In this document: piece by piece, positions 18,522 through 27,642 of the stretch | Numbering within the stretch: position 1 is the stretch's first letter | Layout of the letters: the number at the start of each line of letters is the position of its first letter | Assembly: GCF_016863635.1 (NCBI RefSeq) | Contig: NZ_BOPG01000014.1 | Location: 20,166 to 84,165, forward strand | DNA: 64,000 nt | Source of the DNA: Virgisporangium aurantiacum | GTDB lineage: Bacteria > Actinomycetota > Actinomycetes > Mycobacteriales > Micromonosporaceae | Direction: 5' to 3' | Notes under the pieces: generated by a model | The model's input: the letters and a program-made list of their open reading frames with translations, nothing else | The model's database searches: none | Told to the model about the DNA's origin: nothing | Program-made: the position numbers and the translations under genes

Positions 18522-19678
18522 GTTGTTCCTCCGAATGCGTTGATTCCGGTGAGGGCACGGCCGATCAGCAGTTCCTGGATCTGGCTCGTGCCCTCGTACA
18601 GGGTCATGACCCGGGCGTCGCGCAGGTACTTGCCGACCGGGTACTCGTCGATGTAGCCGTAACCGCCGAACACCTGCAGCGCGTTGTTCGCCGCGCGCAC
18701 GGCGGCCTCGCTCGCGAACAGCTTCGCCATCGACGCCTCGGTGGCGAACGGCTCGCCGCGGTCGATCAGGTCGGCCGTTCTCCACACCAGCATCCGGGCG
18801 GCCTCGGTGTCGACGGCGATGTTCGCGAGCAGGCTCTGCACCAGTTGATGGGCGGCGATCGGCTTGTCGAACTGCACGCGCTGCCGCGCGTAGGCGACCG
18901 CCGCGTCGAGGCAGCCCTGCGCGATGCCGACGCACCCGGCCGCCACGGACATGCGTCCCTTGGCGAGCGCGGTCATCGCCACGCGAAAGCCCTTTCCTTC
19001 CGGGCCCAGCATCGCGTCGGCCGGGACGCGGACGTGGTCGAACACCAGCTCGGCCGTGGCCTGGCCGCGCAGGCCGAGCTTGCCGTGGATCTCGCGGCGG
19101 GTCAGGCCCGCCGCGGTGGTGGGGACGAGGAAAGCGCTTACCCCGCGGTGACCGGGGCCGCCGGTGCGGGCGAACACCAGCACCACGTCGGCCCAGGTGC
19201 CGTTGGTGATGAACATCTTCGAGCCGGTGATGAGGTAGTCGCCGCCGTCCTTGTCGGCTCGGGTCTTGAGGGAGGCCGCGTCGGACCCGGTGTCGGGCTC
19301 GGTGAGCGCGAAGCAGGCAAGCGCTTTCCCGGAACACAGGCGCGGCAGCCACTCCCGCTGCTGCTCCGGCGTCCCGAACCCGGCGATCGACTTGCCGACG
19401 AGCCCGAGCGACACCGACACCATGCCGCGCACGGCGGAGTCGCCCCGGCCGAGCTCCTCGAGCACCAGGCAGTAGGTGAGGTGGTCGCCGTCCGAACCGC
19501 CGTGCTCCTCGGGGATGGTGAGCCCGAGGAACCCGAGGTCGCCGAGCTTCTCGACGATGCCGGTGTCGACCCGCTCGCGCCGGTCCCACTCGGCGGCGTG
19601 GGGCACGATCTCGCGGTCGACGAACCCGGCCGCAAGCTCCCGGACGGCCTGTTGCTCCGGGCTGAGGGTGAGGTCCAT
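18518..19678 (-). CDS. Acyl-CoA dehydrogenase
   Basis: 386 residues, the normal length. It shows the FAD-binding ACFALTEPDTGSDAA and DYLITGSKMFITNG segments, a C-terminal FGGYGYIDEYPVGKYLRDARV stretch, and the catalytic-base region LYEGTSQIQ with Glu. This is a classical homotetrameric dehydrogenase of the short/branched-chain type. It heads a two-gene unit with the FabG-like SDR and diverges from the alcohol dehydrogenase gene. Two palindrome copies (19129-19142 and 19316-19329) encode VSAF and KALA. Confidence 0.93.
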   Translation of the reverse strand: MDLTLSPEQQAVRELAAGFVDREIVPHAAEWDRRERVDTGIVEKLGDLGFLGLTIPEEHGGSDGDHLTYCLVLEELGRGDSAVRGMVSVSLGLVGKSIAGFGTPEQQREWLPRLCSGKALACFALTEPDTGSDAASLKTRADKDGGDYLITGSKMFITNGTWADVVLVFARTGGPGHRGVSAFLVPTTAAGLTRREIHGKLGLRGQATAELVFDHVRVPADAMLGPEGKGFRVAMTALAKGRMSVAAGCVGIAQGCLDAAVAYARQRVQFDKPIAAHQLVQSLLANIAVDTEAARMLVWRTADLIDRGEPFATEASMAKLFASEAAVRAANNALQVFGGYGYIDEYPVGKYLRDARVMTLYEGTSQIQELLIGRALTGINAFGGTT

Positions 19679-19770
19679 GGCGGGAGACTACCCGCATTAA
19701 ACTTCCAGTGTTAGGTTTCTCCGCGCAGAAGGTGGCGGGGTACGGTTCGCGGATCCGGAGGGGAGACACG

Positions 19771-20847
19771 ATGGTCAGAGCGCTGGTTTCGCGGGGCGTC
19801 GACGGGCCGCTCGTGGTCGAGGACATCACGCTGCCCGACCTCGGTCCGGACAGCGTCCGGGTCAGGGTCCGCGCGGCCGGGGTCTGCCACTCCGACCTGT
19901 CGATGATCAACGGCACGCTCGCGCCGAGCTTTCCGCTCGTGCTCGGCCACGAGGCGGCCGGCGTCGTGGTCGCGGCGGGCGATCGGGTGACGCACGTGAG
20001 CGCCGGCGACGAGGTGGTGCTCAACTGGTCACCGGCCTGCCGGCAGTGCTGGCACTGCACCCACGGTCAGCCGTGGCTGTGCGAGACGGCCGCCGGCCCG
20101 GCGAAGCCCGGCGGCACAACGGCGGACGGCACTCCGGTGAGCGTCACGCTCGGGCTCGGAGCGCTCGCCGAGGAGGTGCTCGTGCCGGGGAACGCCGTCG
20201 TCAAGGTCCCGGCCGGCGTGCCGGCCGACGTGGCGGCGCTGCTCGGCTGCGCGGTGCTCACGGGTACGGGGGCCGTACGCAACACCGCCGCCGTCCGGGA
20301 CGGCGAGTCCGTCCTGGTGATCGGGCTGGGCGGGGTCGGGCTGTCGGTGGTGCTCGCCGCGCGGGCGGCCGGGGCCGCGCCGGTGATCGCGGTGGACGTG
20401 TCCGAGGCCAAGCGCCCGCTCGCCGAGGCGGTCGGCGCCACCGACTACCTGGTCTCCGACGAGCGGCTCGCCAAGGCGGTGCGCGGGCTCACCGAGGGGC
20501 GCGGCGTCGACCACGCCTTCGAGTGCGTCGGCCGGTCGGCGACGATCCAGGCCGCGTGGCGGGCCACCCGCCGCGGTGGCCAGGTGACCGTCGTCGGCAT
20601 GGGACGCCGCGACGACATGGTCAGCCTCGGCGCGCTGGACATCTTCCACTCCGCGAAGGTGCTGCGGTCGTCGGTGTACGGGGCCGCTGATCCCGACCGC
20701 GACGTGCCGGCGCTCGCCGCCTCCGTGCTCAACAAGACGTTGAACCTCGGGCCGCTGATCACCGATCGCATCGAGCTCGATGACGCACCAGGAGCGTTCG
20801 AGCGCATGGCCCGCGGCGAGGGCGGCCGGTCGGTGGTCGTGTTCTGA
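19771..20847 (+). CDS. Zinc-dependent alcohol dehydrogenase (MDR family)
   Basis: 358 residues from the ATG at 19771, preceded by GGAGGGGAGA. Catalytic zinc ligands are in GVCHSD and GHEAAG. The structural zinc loop has Cys residues in CRQCWHCTHGQPWLC. The Rossmann motif is GLGGVGLS. This is a class III-like NAD-dependent dehydrogenase of the type that oxidises primary alcohols or S-hydroxymethyl thiols. It is divergent from the acyl-CoA dehydrogenase unit and convergent with the TetR gene. It may feed alcohols into the acyl-CoA island. Confidence 0.9.
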   Translation: MVRALVSRGVDGPLVVEDITLPDLGPDSVRVRVRAAGVCHSDLSMINGTLAPSFPLVLGHEAAGVVVAAGDRVTHVSAGDEVVLNWSPACRQCWHCTHGQPWLCETAAGPAKPGGTTADGTPVSVTLGLGALAEEVLVPGNAVVKVPAGVPADVAALLGCAVLTGTGAVRNTAAVRDGESVLVIGLGGVGLSVVLAARAAGAAPVIAVDVSEAKRPLAEAVGATDYLVSDERLAKAVRGLTEGRGVDHAFECVGRSATIQAAWRATRRGGQVTVVGMGRRDDMVSLGALDIFHSAKVLRSSVYGAADPDRDVPALAASVLNKTLNLGPLITDRIELDDAPGAFERMARGEGGRSVVVF

Positions 20848-20854
20848 GGACGCC

Positions 20855-21448
20855 CTACTGAAGCAGTGCGGCCACCATCCGCCGCATGATGGCCTCCGCG
20901 TCGTCGATCGGCATCTGGAGGGCGTCGCGCATCATCGACCACGACGACCACGTGCTCGCCACCGTGATCGCGTTCACCAGCTGGTCGCGTTCCACGGCCG
21001 ACGCCAGCTCCGTCTCGAAGACCTCCTCGATCTGGCGGCGCGCCCGGGCGATGTTGCGGGCCCGGTTGATCCGCAGCTGGGCCGAGAACGGCTCGCGCAA
21101 CGACGACGCCCGTGCCGACGGCGCCAGCATCTCGAGCACCTCGACGCGCTGGGAGCAGAACTCCTCCACCCGTTCGACGAGCGGCAACTCCGGCTCGATG
21201 CGCCGGTACATGGCGTCCTGGCGCTCCTTGACCAGTTCACCGGACGCCGCGAACAGCGTCTCCATGTCCTTGAAGTTCGTCCACAGGGTGCGTAGCGATA
21301 CCCCGGCCCGCTCGGCGATGCGTTCGCCGGTGGGCTTGAGGTCACCCTCGTCGATCAGGGCGAGGTGTGCGGCCACGATCGCCCGTCGGGTGCGCTCGGA
21401 GCGCGCCGACCGGCCGTCGACCCGATTCGACGCTTCGATGTCGGTCAT
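20855..21448 (-). CDS. TetR-family regulator
   Basis: 197 residues. The N-terminal helix-turn-helix reads RTRRAIVAAHLALIDEG...TGERIAERAGVSLRTLWTNFKDMETLF. The C-terminal ligand domain is helical and rich in Arg. It lies immediately downstream of the acyl-CoA dehydrogenase/kinase/SDR operon on the same strand and probably regulates the lipid genes, with an acyl-CoA as likely ligand (inference). Confidence 0.9.
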   Translation of the reverse strand: MTDIEASNRVDGRSARSERTRRAIVAAHLALIDEGDLKPTGERIAERAGVSLRTLWTNFKDMETLFAASGELVKERQDAMYRRIEPELPLVERVEEFCSQRVEVLEMLAPSARASSLREPFSAQLRINRARNIARARRQIEEVFETELASAVERDQLVNAITVASTWSSWSMMRDALQMPIDDAEAIMRRMVAALLQ

Positions 21449-21507
21449 CGCAAGCTGTCCTTCGTCGGTTTGTAGTGGTCAGGGGCTCGCCAGGCCAAGC
21501 GGGAAGT

Positions 21508-22731
21508 CTAGACCTGTCCCGAAGCGGCCCGATATGGGGCTAGTTCGCGGCGTGCCAGCGAACGGCGGTGGACCTCGTCCGGGCCGTCGGCCAGACGCAG
21601 TGATCGGGCGCCGCTCCACAGGCGCGCCAACGGCGTGTCCTGGCTCACGCCGGCGGCGCCGTGGGCCTGGATCGCCTTGTCGAGGATCCATTCCACCGTC
21701 GACGGCACGGCGATCTTGATGGCTTGGATCTCGGTGTGCGCGCCCTGATTGCCCACGGTGTCCATCAGCCAGGCGGTCTTCAGCACCAGGAGGCGCGCCT
21801 GCTCGACGCGGACCCGGGCCTCGGCGATCCAGTCCTGCACCACACCCTGGTCGGCAAGCGCTTTCCCGAACGCGGTGCGCGCCACCGCGCGGCGGCACAT
21901 GAGCTCGATCGCGCGCTCGGCCGTGCCGATGAGGCGCATGCAGTGGTGGATCCGGCCGGGGCCGAGGCGGGCCTGGGAGATCGCGAACCCGTCGCCCTCG
22001 CCGCCGATGAGGTTCTCGGCCGGCACCCGCACGTTGTCGAACACGACCTCGCCGTGGCCGCCGTGGTCGTCGTCGGAATAACCGAAGACCCGCATGGCGC
22101 GGACGACGCTCAGCCCGGGGGTGTCGCGCGGAACCAGGATCTGGCTCTGCTGCCGGTGCCGGGGCGCGGCCGGATCGGTCTTGCCCATCACGATGAAGAT
22201 GCGGCAGTTCGGGTTCAGCGCGCCGGTGATGAACCACTTCCGGCCGTTGACGACGTACCCGTCGCCGTCGCGTTCGATGCGGGTCTCGACGTTCGTCGCG
22301 TCGGACGAGGCGACCGCCGGCTCGGTCATCGCGAACGCCGACCGGATCCGCCCCTCCAGCAACGGTTCCAGCCACTCCTTGCGCTGCGCCTCGGTGCCGA
22401 ACTGCGCCAGCAGTTCCATGTTGCCGGTGTCGGGCGCGGCGCAGTTGAGCGCCATCGGCCCCAGCCCGCTGCGTCCGGTGATCTCGGCGAGCGGCGCGTA
22501 CTGCAGGTTGGTCAGGCCCGCGCCGTGCTCGCCGGGAAGGAACAGGTTCCACAGGCCGCGCCGGCGCGCCTCGGCGCCCAGTACGGCGACGACCGGTGGG
22601 ATCGACCACGGGTCGTTCCGCTGTTCCAACTCCCGGGCGAACACCGGCTCGGCCGGGAAAACGTGTTCCTCCATGAACGCGAGGAGCCGGTCCCGGTACT
22701 CGACGGTCGTTGCGTCGTACGCGAAGTCCAT
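21508..22731 (-). CDS. Acyl-CoA dehydrogenase (ACAD10/11-like)
   Basis: 407 residues. AMTEPAVASSDATNVET and YVVNGRKWFITGALNP mark the FAD/substrate region, and GPGRIHHCMRLIGTAERA the middle. The end, KAIQAHGAAGVSQDTPLARLWSGARSLRLADGPDEVHRRSLAR, is typical of the ACAD10/11-like group, where Asp replaces Glu in the late segment. Its start overlaps the stop of the phosphotransferase gene at 22731. In animals the same two domains are fused in ACAD10/11, which act on 4-hydroxyacyl-CoAs. A palindrome copy (21853-21866) encodes GKALA. Confidence 0.92.
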   Translation of the reverse strand: MDFAYDATTVEYRDRLLAFMEEHVFPAEPVFARELEQRNDPWSIPPVVAVLGAEARRRGLWNLFLPGEHGAGLTNLQYAPLAEITGRSGLGPMALNCAAPDTGNMELLAQFGTEAQRKEWLEPLLEGRIRSAFAMTEPAVASSDATNVETRIERDGDGYVVNGRKWFITGALNPNCRIFIVMGKTDPAAPRHRQQSQILVPRDTPGLSVVRAMRVFGYSDDDHGGHGEVVFDNVRVPAENLIGGEGDGFAISQARLGPGRIHHCMRLIGTAERAIELMCRRAVARTAFGKALADQGVVQDWIAEARVRVEQARLLVLKTAWLMDTVGNQGAHTEIQAIKIAVPSTVEWILDKAIQAHGAAGVSQDTPLARLWSGARSLRLADGPDEVHRRSLARRELAPYRAASGQV

Positions 22732-23699
22732 CAGTTCTCCCCCAGGAAGTCGTGTCCCATCGCGGCGAGCGGGGCCACCCGTTCGCCGACCACGTCGAAG
22801 CCGTCGCCCACCGTCAGCCCCTGCGTGAAACGGAAGTGGATGCCCTCCGAGATGACGGCGAGCTTGAACGCGGCCATCGCCCGGTACCAGTGCAGGTCGG
22901 AGACGTCGCGCCCGGACCGGGACGCGTATTGGGAGACCATGTCGTCGAGGCTCGGATGCCCGGGCACCGACAGGGTCCGGTCGGCCGTGTAGAGGAGCAG
23001 CAGCGCCAGGTCGCTGAGCGGGTCGCCGAGCGTCGACATCTCCCAGTCGAGCACGCCGACGATCCGGGTTCCCACCGCGATCGCGTTGTCGATGCGGAAG
23101 TCGCCGTGCACGATCGTCCCCTGCCGCACCGGCGGCGGCGAAGCGGCCAGAAGCAGATGCAGCTCATCCAGCCCGGGAACCGAACGGCTGCGCGACAGGT
23201 CGAGCTGCTTCTTCCAGCGCCGCACCTGGCGCTCGTTGTAGCCGTCGGGCCGCCCGAAGTCGCCCAGCCCGACCGATCCGTAGTCCACGGCATGCAGATC
23301 CGCCAACCGGTCGACAAGATCGAAGATGAGCGACGGGACGAACGCCGCCAGGGACGACGCTTCCCGGTGCACGTCACCCTCGACGAACTGCATCACGTAG
23401 AACGGCGCGCCGACGAGGTCCGGGTCGGCGGAGAACGTGATGGTCGACGGCACCGGGTAGCCCGTCGGGGAGAGCGCTGTCAACACGCGGTACTCGCGGC
23501 CCATGTCGTGCGCGGTGGCGAGCACGTGACCGAGCGGCGGGCGCCGCACCACCCACCGGTCGGTGCCGTCGGTGACGACGTACGTCAGGTTCGACCGGCC
23601 GCCGGCGATCACCTCGCCCGACAGGTCACCGCGCACCAGGCCGGGAACCGCGTCGTCGAGGTAACGGCGGAGGACATGGAGGTCCAACCCGGGAAGCAT
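22731..23699 (-). CDS. APH-family kinase (ACAD10/11 kinase-domain like)
   Basis: 322 residues. The kinase motifs are ATP-lobe GGRSNLTYVV, catalytic VHGDFRIDN (Asp and Asn) and metal-binding GVLDWEMSTLGDP. It resembles the N-terminal kinase of animal ACAD11 and bacterial homologues that phosphorylate 4-hydroxyacyl-CoA before elimination by the partner dehydrogenase. It begins one base from the end of the SDR gene and overlaps the dehydrogenase start, so all three are coupled. Confidence 0.9.
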   Translation of the reverse strand: MLPGLDLHVLRRYLDDAVPGLVRGDLSGEVIAGGRSNLTYVVTDGTDRWVVRRPPLGHVLATAHDMGREYRVLTALSPTGYPVPSTITFSADPDLVGAPFYVMQFVEGDVHREASSLAAFVPSLIFDLVDRLADLHAVDYGSVGLGDFGRPDGYNERQVRRWKKQLDLSRSRSVPGLDELHLLLAASPPPVRQGTIVHGDFRIDNAIAVGTRIVGVLDWEMSTLGDPLSDLALLLLYTADRTLSVPGHPSLDDMVSQYASRSGRDVSDLHWYRAMAAFKLAVISEGIHFRFTQGLTVGDGFDVVGERVAPLAAMGHDFLGEN

Positions 23700-24449
23700 T
23701 CAGGCCCGCCCGAGGAGCGCGCCGCCGTCGATCGCGAGGGTCTGTCCGGTGATCCAGGCCGCGTCGTCCGACACGAGGAACGCCACCGCACCCGCGACGT
23801 CGGACGGCACGCCCAGTCGCTTCAACGGGTAAGCGCTTGCCGCCGCCTCTTCGTCGTTCTCGTACAGCGCGGAGGCGAAGCGCGTCTTCACCACGGCCGG
23901 CGCCACCGCGTTCACCCGCACGTTGGGCGCGAGCTCCGCGGCCAGATTCATCGTGAGGTGGTTCAGCGCCGCCTTGGTGACGCCGTAGAACGCGATCCCG
24001 CCCGACGGGCGCAGCCCCGCCATCGAGGACACGTTCACGATCGCCCCGCCCCGCTCCGCCAGCCCGGTGCGGCACAGTTCCTGCACCCAGGCCAGCGAGC
24101 TCAGCACGTTGACCTCGAAGATCTTCCGCGCGGCGGCGAGGTCGAGCTCGGCCAGCGACCCGTACACGGGGTTGATCCCGGTGTTGTTGACGAGGATGTC
24201 GACCGGCCCGAACGCCGCGCCCACCCGTTCCACGGCCTCCGACCGGTGGTCGGCGTCGTCGGCCTTGCCGGGAATCGCGACGGCGTGATCAGCGCCGAGG
24301 GACGCGACGGCTTCGGCCAGCGCCTCCGGCTTGCGGGCGGTGATGCCGACCTTCGCGCCCTCGGCCACCAGCCGGGTCGCGATGCCGAGCCCGATACCGC
24401 GGCTGGCGCCGGTGACGATGGCCACCCGGCCGGCAAGACGTCCAGTCAT
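23700..24449 (-). CDS. SDR-family oxidoreductase
   Basis: 249 residues. Cofactor motif TGASRGIG; NNTG replaces the common NNAG; catalytic set VNVSSMAGLRPSGGIAFYGVTK; ending ITGQTLAIDGG. It is the first gene of the SDR-kinase-dehydrogenase-TetR operon and is divergent from the thiolase. A 3-hydroxyacyl-CoA or hydroxy-acid dehydrogenase role is likely. A palindrome copy (23828-23841) encodes ASAY. Confidence 0.9.
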   Translation of the reverse strand: MTGRLAGRVAIVTGASRGIGLGIATRLVAEGAKVGITARKPEALAEAVASLGADHAVAIPGKADDADHRSEAVERVGAAFGPVDILVNNTGINPVYGSLAELDLAAARKIFEVNVLSSLAWVQELCRTGLAERGGAIVNVSSMAGLRPSGGIAFYGVTKAALNHLTMNLAAELAPNVRVNAVAPAVVKTRFASALYENDEEAAASAYPLKRLGVPSDVAGAVAFLVSDDAAWITGQTLAIDGGALLGRA

Positions 24450-24548
24450 ACGCTCCCCTATTTATGCATCGTAAGTGCAGATACTATGGAGCCAGCCCCA
24501 GGAAAGCAACGCCGGGTATGCCAGAACCGACCCGAGAGGACCCCCACC
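24450..24548. promoter_or_regulatory. Divergent promoter region for lipid-degradation operons
   Basis: 99 bases between the SDR operon and the thiolase gene, A/T-rich near 24459-24488 (CCCTATTTATGCATCG). Both operons must start here. A TetR-type operator is plausible but no clear palindrome was seen. Confidence 0.45.
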
Positions 24549-25766
24549 GTGGCCGAGGCCGTCATCGTCTCCACCGCCCGCTCCCCCATCGGACGCGCCG
24601 GCAAAGGGTCCCTGACCCAGCTGCGCCCCGACGATCTCGCCACCACGATCGTGCGCGCCGCGCTCGACAAGGTGCCGCAGCTCGACCCCGCCACGATCGA
24701 CGATCTCATGGTCGGCTGCGCCCAGCCGGCCGGCGAGCAGGGTTACAACCTCGCCCGGGTGATCGCCGTGAAACTCGGGCTCGACACGCTGCCCGGCACC
24801 ACCGTCAACCGGTACTGCTCGTCGTCGCTGCAGACCACCCGCATGGCGTTCCACGCCATCAGGGCCGGCGAGGGCGACATCTTCGTCTCGGCCGGCGTGG
24901 AATGCGTCTCCCGCTACGGAAAGGGACGCAGCGACGGCCTCCCCGACACCCACAACCCCGACTTCGCCGAGGCGCTGGAGCGCACGGCGAAGCGGGCGGA
25001 GACCAACGAAGCGTGGCACGACCCGCGCGAGGACAGCCTGATCCCCGACATCTACATCGCGATGGGCCAGACCGCCGAGAACCTGGCGTACGCCAAGGGA
25101 ATCACGAGAGAACTCCAGGACGAGTTCGGCGTCCGCTCCCAGAACCTCGCCGAAGCGGCCATCGCGAGCGGCTTCTGGGCCCGCGAGATCACGCCCGTCA
25201 CGCTTCCCGACGGCACGGTGGTGAGCAGGGACGACGGTCCGCGCGCCAACGTCACGCTGGAGGCCGTCGCCAACCTCAAGCCGGTCTTCCGGCCCGACGG
25301 CACGGTGACCGCCGGCAACTGCTGCCCGCTCAACGACGGCGCCGCCGCGGTCGTGATCATGTCGGACACGAAGGCCCGCGAACTGGGCGTCACGCCGCTC
25401 GCGCGGATCGTCTCGACCGGCGTGTCGGCGCTGTCGCCGGAAATCATGGGGCTCGGACCGGTGGAAGCCTCGCGCCAGGCGCTCGCCCGCGCGAAGATGA
25501 CCATCGACGACGTCGACCTGGTCGAGATCAACGAGGCGTTCGCGGCGCAGGTCGTCCCCAGCGCGGCCGACCTCAGCCCCGACTGGGAGAAGCTCAACGT
25601 GAACGGGGGTGCGATCGCGGTCGGTCATCCGTTCGGCATGACCGGCGCCCGGATCACGACCACCCTCATCAACTCGCTCGGCTGGCACGACAAGCAGATC
25701 GGCCTGGAGACGATGTGCGTCGGCGGCGGCCAGGGCATGGCAATGATCATCGAGAGAATGAGCTGA
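24549..25766 (+). CDS. Acetyl-CoA C-acyltransferase (thiolase)
   Basis: 405 residues from the GTG at 24549. Catalytic residues are the nucleophilic Cys in VNRYCSSSLQ, His in GGAIAVGHPFGMTGAR and the second Cys in ETMCVGGGQGMAMI. EINEAFAAQ provides the NEAF motif. It performs the final thiolytic step of beta-oxidation. The MaoC hydratase follows 19 bases later with a strong ribosome site, so they are co-transcribed. The open frame upstream to 22710 is antisense shadow. Confidence 0.94.
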   Translation: MAEAVIVSTARSPIGRAGKGSLTQLRPDDLATTIVRAALDKVPQLDPATIDDLMVGCAQPAGEQGYNLARVIAVKLGLDTLPGTTVNRYCSSSLQTTRMAFHAIRAGEGDIFVSAGVECVSRYGKGRSDGLPDTHNPDFAEALERTAKRAETNEAWHDPREDSLIPDIYIAMGQTAENLAYAKGITRELQDEFGVRSQNLAEAAIASGFWAREITPVTLPDGTVVSRDDGPRANVTLEAVANLKPVFRPDGTVTAGNCCPLNDGAAAVVIMSDTKARELGVTPLARIVSTGVSALSPEIMGLGPVEASRQALARAKMTIDDVDLVEINEAFAAQVVPSAADLSPDWEKLNVNGGAIAVGHPFGMTGARITTTLINSLGWHDKQIGLETMCVGGGQGMAMIIERMS

Positions 25767-25785
25767 GCTGAAAGGAGAGCCGTAC

Positions 25786-26241
25786 ATGCGGATCTTCACC
25801 TCCCCCGAGGATCTCACCGCCGCCGTCGGTGAGCACCTGGGCTACAGCGACTGGCACGTGATCGACCAGGACCGGGTGAACAAGTTCGCCGACGCCACCG
25901 GCGACCACCAGTGGATCCACGTCGACACCGAGAAGGCCGCCGCCGGACCGTTCAAGACGACGATCGCGCACGGGTTCCTGTCGCTGTCGTTGTTCCCGGC
26001 GCTCACGCCCGAGATCTACGCGATCGAGGGCGTGCGGATGGGCATCAACTACGGCACGAACAAGGTGCGGTTCCCGTCGCCGCTGCCGGTCGGCAGCAAG
26101 GTCCGCGCGGGCGCCACGCTGATGAGCGTCGAGCAGACGAAGGACGGCGGCTACCAGGTCACCAACGAGGTGACGCTGGAGCGGGAGGGCGGCGAGAAGC
26201 CGATCTGCGTCGCGCAGACCGTCGCCCGTCTTTATTTCTGA
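25786..26241 (+). CDS. MaoC-family enoyl-CoA hydratase
   Basis: 151 residues from an ATG preceded by AAAGGAGA. It has a single hot-dog domain with the hydratase-2 motif FADATGDHQWIHVD and AHGFLSLSLFPAL; Asp and His of the motif are catalytic. The length matches NodN/MaoC single-domain enzymes. It hydrates trans-2-enoyl-CoA next to the thiolase. A clean terminator hairpin follows. Confidence 0.92.
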   Translation: MRIFTSPEDLTAAVGEHLGYSDWHVIDQDRVNKFADATGDHQWIHVDTEKAAAGPFKTTIAHGFLSLSLFPALTPEIYAIEGVRMGINYGTNKVRFPSPLPVGSKVRAGATLMSVEQTKDGGYQVTNEVTLEREGGEKPICVAQTVARLYF

Positions 26242-26248
26242 CAGACGA

Positions 26249-26280
26249 AGCGGGCCGCCACCCCGTTGTGGCGGCCCGCT
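26249..26280. terminator. Bidirectional terminator hairpin
   Basis: A 13-bp perfect stem (26249-26261 with 26268-26280) and 6-base loop lie between the convergent MaoC and binding-protein genes. Confidence 0.85.
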
Positions 26281-26291
26281 CGCGTGTCACA

Positions 26292-27575
26292 TCAGGACGG
26301 AATGCCGTTGCCCGGCGGCGCGGTGGCCTTCTCCGAGTACTCCTTCACGGCGCCGTCGGCCTCGTCGGTCTCCAGCACCGGGCCAAACGCGGCCTGTGAC
26401 CCGCCGGAGATCTTGCCCATCTGCATGCCGCCGATGCCCGAGTGGTCGGTCTTCGAGTACCGGTACGGGCCGGCCGCGGCGTTCTTGAAGCCGCCCGACT
26501 GGATCGCCTCGATGATCTTGTCACGGGTCAGGTTCTTGCCGGCCTTCTGCAGCGCCTGCACGGTCAGGTAGCCCACGGTCATGCCGAACACGATGTTGTT
26601 GTCGAACGGCGCGTTCGCGTTGTGTTCCGCGTTGACCTTCTTGTAGAGCTGGATCCACGGGTTCGACTCGTCGGTCGCGATCGGCAGGTAGCCGACGCTG
26701 AGCAGACCCTCGAGGAGGCCCTTGTTCTGGCCGAGCAGGCCGGAGAGCGTCAGGTTGTCGGCGCCGACGCTGGAGACCACCCACTGCGGCTTGAACGCGA
26801 GCTGCGCGGCGGTGCCCAGCGCCCGGGCGGTGAAGCCGGGAATGGTGCCGGAGATGACGACCTGGCAGCCGGCCGTCTTGAACGCCTGGATCTGCGGCGT
26901 GATGTTGGCGTTGGAGGTGACGTACTTCTGCTTCTCCTTGACGCCGGCCGGGGTCAGGATCTTCTCGACGCCGGCGAGGCTGTCGCGGCCGAAGTCGTCG
27001 TCCTGGCCGAAGTGGCAGACGGTCTGGCCGGAGAAGTTCTGCTTCACGTAGTCGGCCATGATCTTGCCCTCGACCGTGTAGTCAGGCTGGAAGCCGAACG
27101 TGCCCGGGTACTTGTCGGGCTGGTCCCAGCTACGGCTGCCGGACGCGACGAACAGGTCGGGAACCTTCTGCTGCTTGAGGAAGTCGAGCACGCCGGTGTG
27201 GGTGGGCGTCCCCAGACCGTTGAGGATCGCGAAGACCTTGTCCTCCAACACCAGCTTGCGCACCAGGTTCTGGGTGTTCGCCGGGTTGTAGGCGTCGTCC
27301 TCGATCAGGTATTTGATCTGACGGCCGTGCACGCCGCCGTTCTTGTTGACGTAGTCGAAGTATGCCTTGGTGGCGGGCGCGATCTTCGAGTAACCGGCCG
27401 CGGCCGGACCGGTCAGCGGCATGTGCGTGCCGAAGGTGATCGAATCGGCGGTGACACCGGGAACGTTCTCGGCGGTGCCGCCCTCGTCGGGTGCTTCGTC
27501 GGAGCACGCGGCGACCGCCGCAACGAGCGTGAGCGCGGCGGCGATCGCGATGCCGCGCCGTGCGATGCGATGCAT
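26292..27575 (-). CDS. Branched-chain amino-acid-type ABC binding lipoprotein (LivK-like)
   Basis: 427 residues from the ATG at 27575 with AGGAGA upstream. The lipobox is VAAVAAC (Cys about residue 24), so the mature protein is membrane-anchored outside. The type 1 periplasmic fold is shown by ITFGTHMPLTGPAAAGYSKIAPATKAYFDYVNKNGGVHGRQI-type sequence. It is last in the livG-F-H-M-K order on the minus strand. Given the surrounding acyl-CoA genes, the ligand may be a carboxylic acid rather than an amino acid. Confidence 0.9.
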   Translation of the reverse strand: MHRIARRGIAIAAALTLVAAVAACSDEAPDEGGTAENVPGVTADSITFGTHMPLTGPAAAGYSKIAPATKAYFDYVNKNGGVHGRQIKYLIEDDAYNPANTQNLVRKLVLEDKVFAILNGLGTPTHTGVLDFLKQQKVPDLFVASGSRSWDQPDKYPGTFGFQPDYTVEGKIMADYVKQNFSGQTVCHFGQDDDFGRDSLAGVEKILTPAGVKEKQKYVTSNANITPQIQAFKTAGCQVVISGTIPGFTARALGTAAQLAFKPQWVVSSVGADNLTLSGLLGQNKGLLEGLLSVGYLPIATDESNPWIQLYKKVNAEHNANAPFDNNIVFGMTVGYLTVQALQKAGKNLTRDKIIEAIQSGGFKNAAAGPYRYSKTDHSGIGGMQMGKISGGSQAAFGPVLETDEADGAVKEYSEKATAPPGNGIPS

Positions 27576-27642
27576 GGCTCTCCTGTTCGGGTGGGTTGGT
27601 GGTGGGTTTCCTGCGAAGAGGGTGGGTTCGGGTTCTACAGGT

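Noticed and set aside
22710..24548. Very long plus-strand frame running into the thiolase
   Set aside because: It is antisense to the kinase, SDR and dehydrogenase genes, which have clear motifs; only the thiolase part from 24549 is real.
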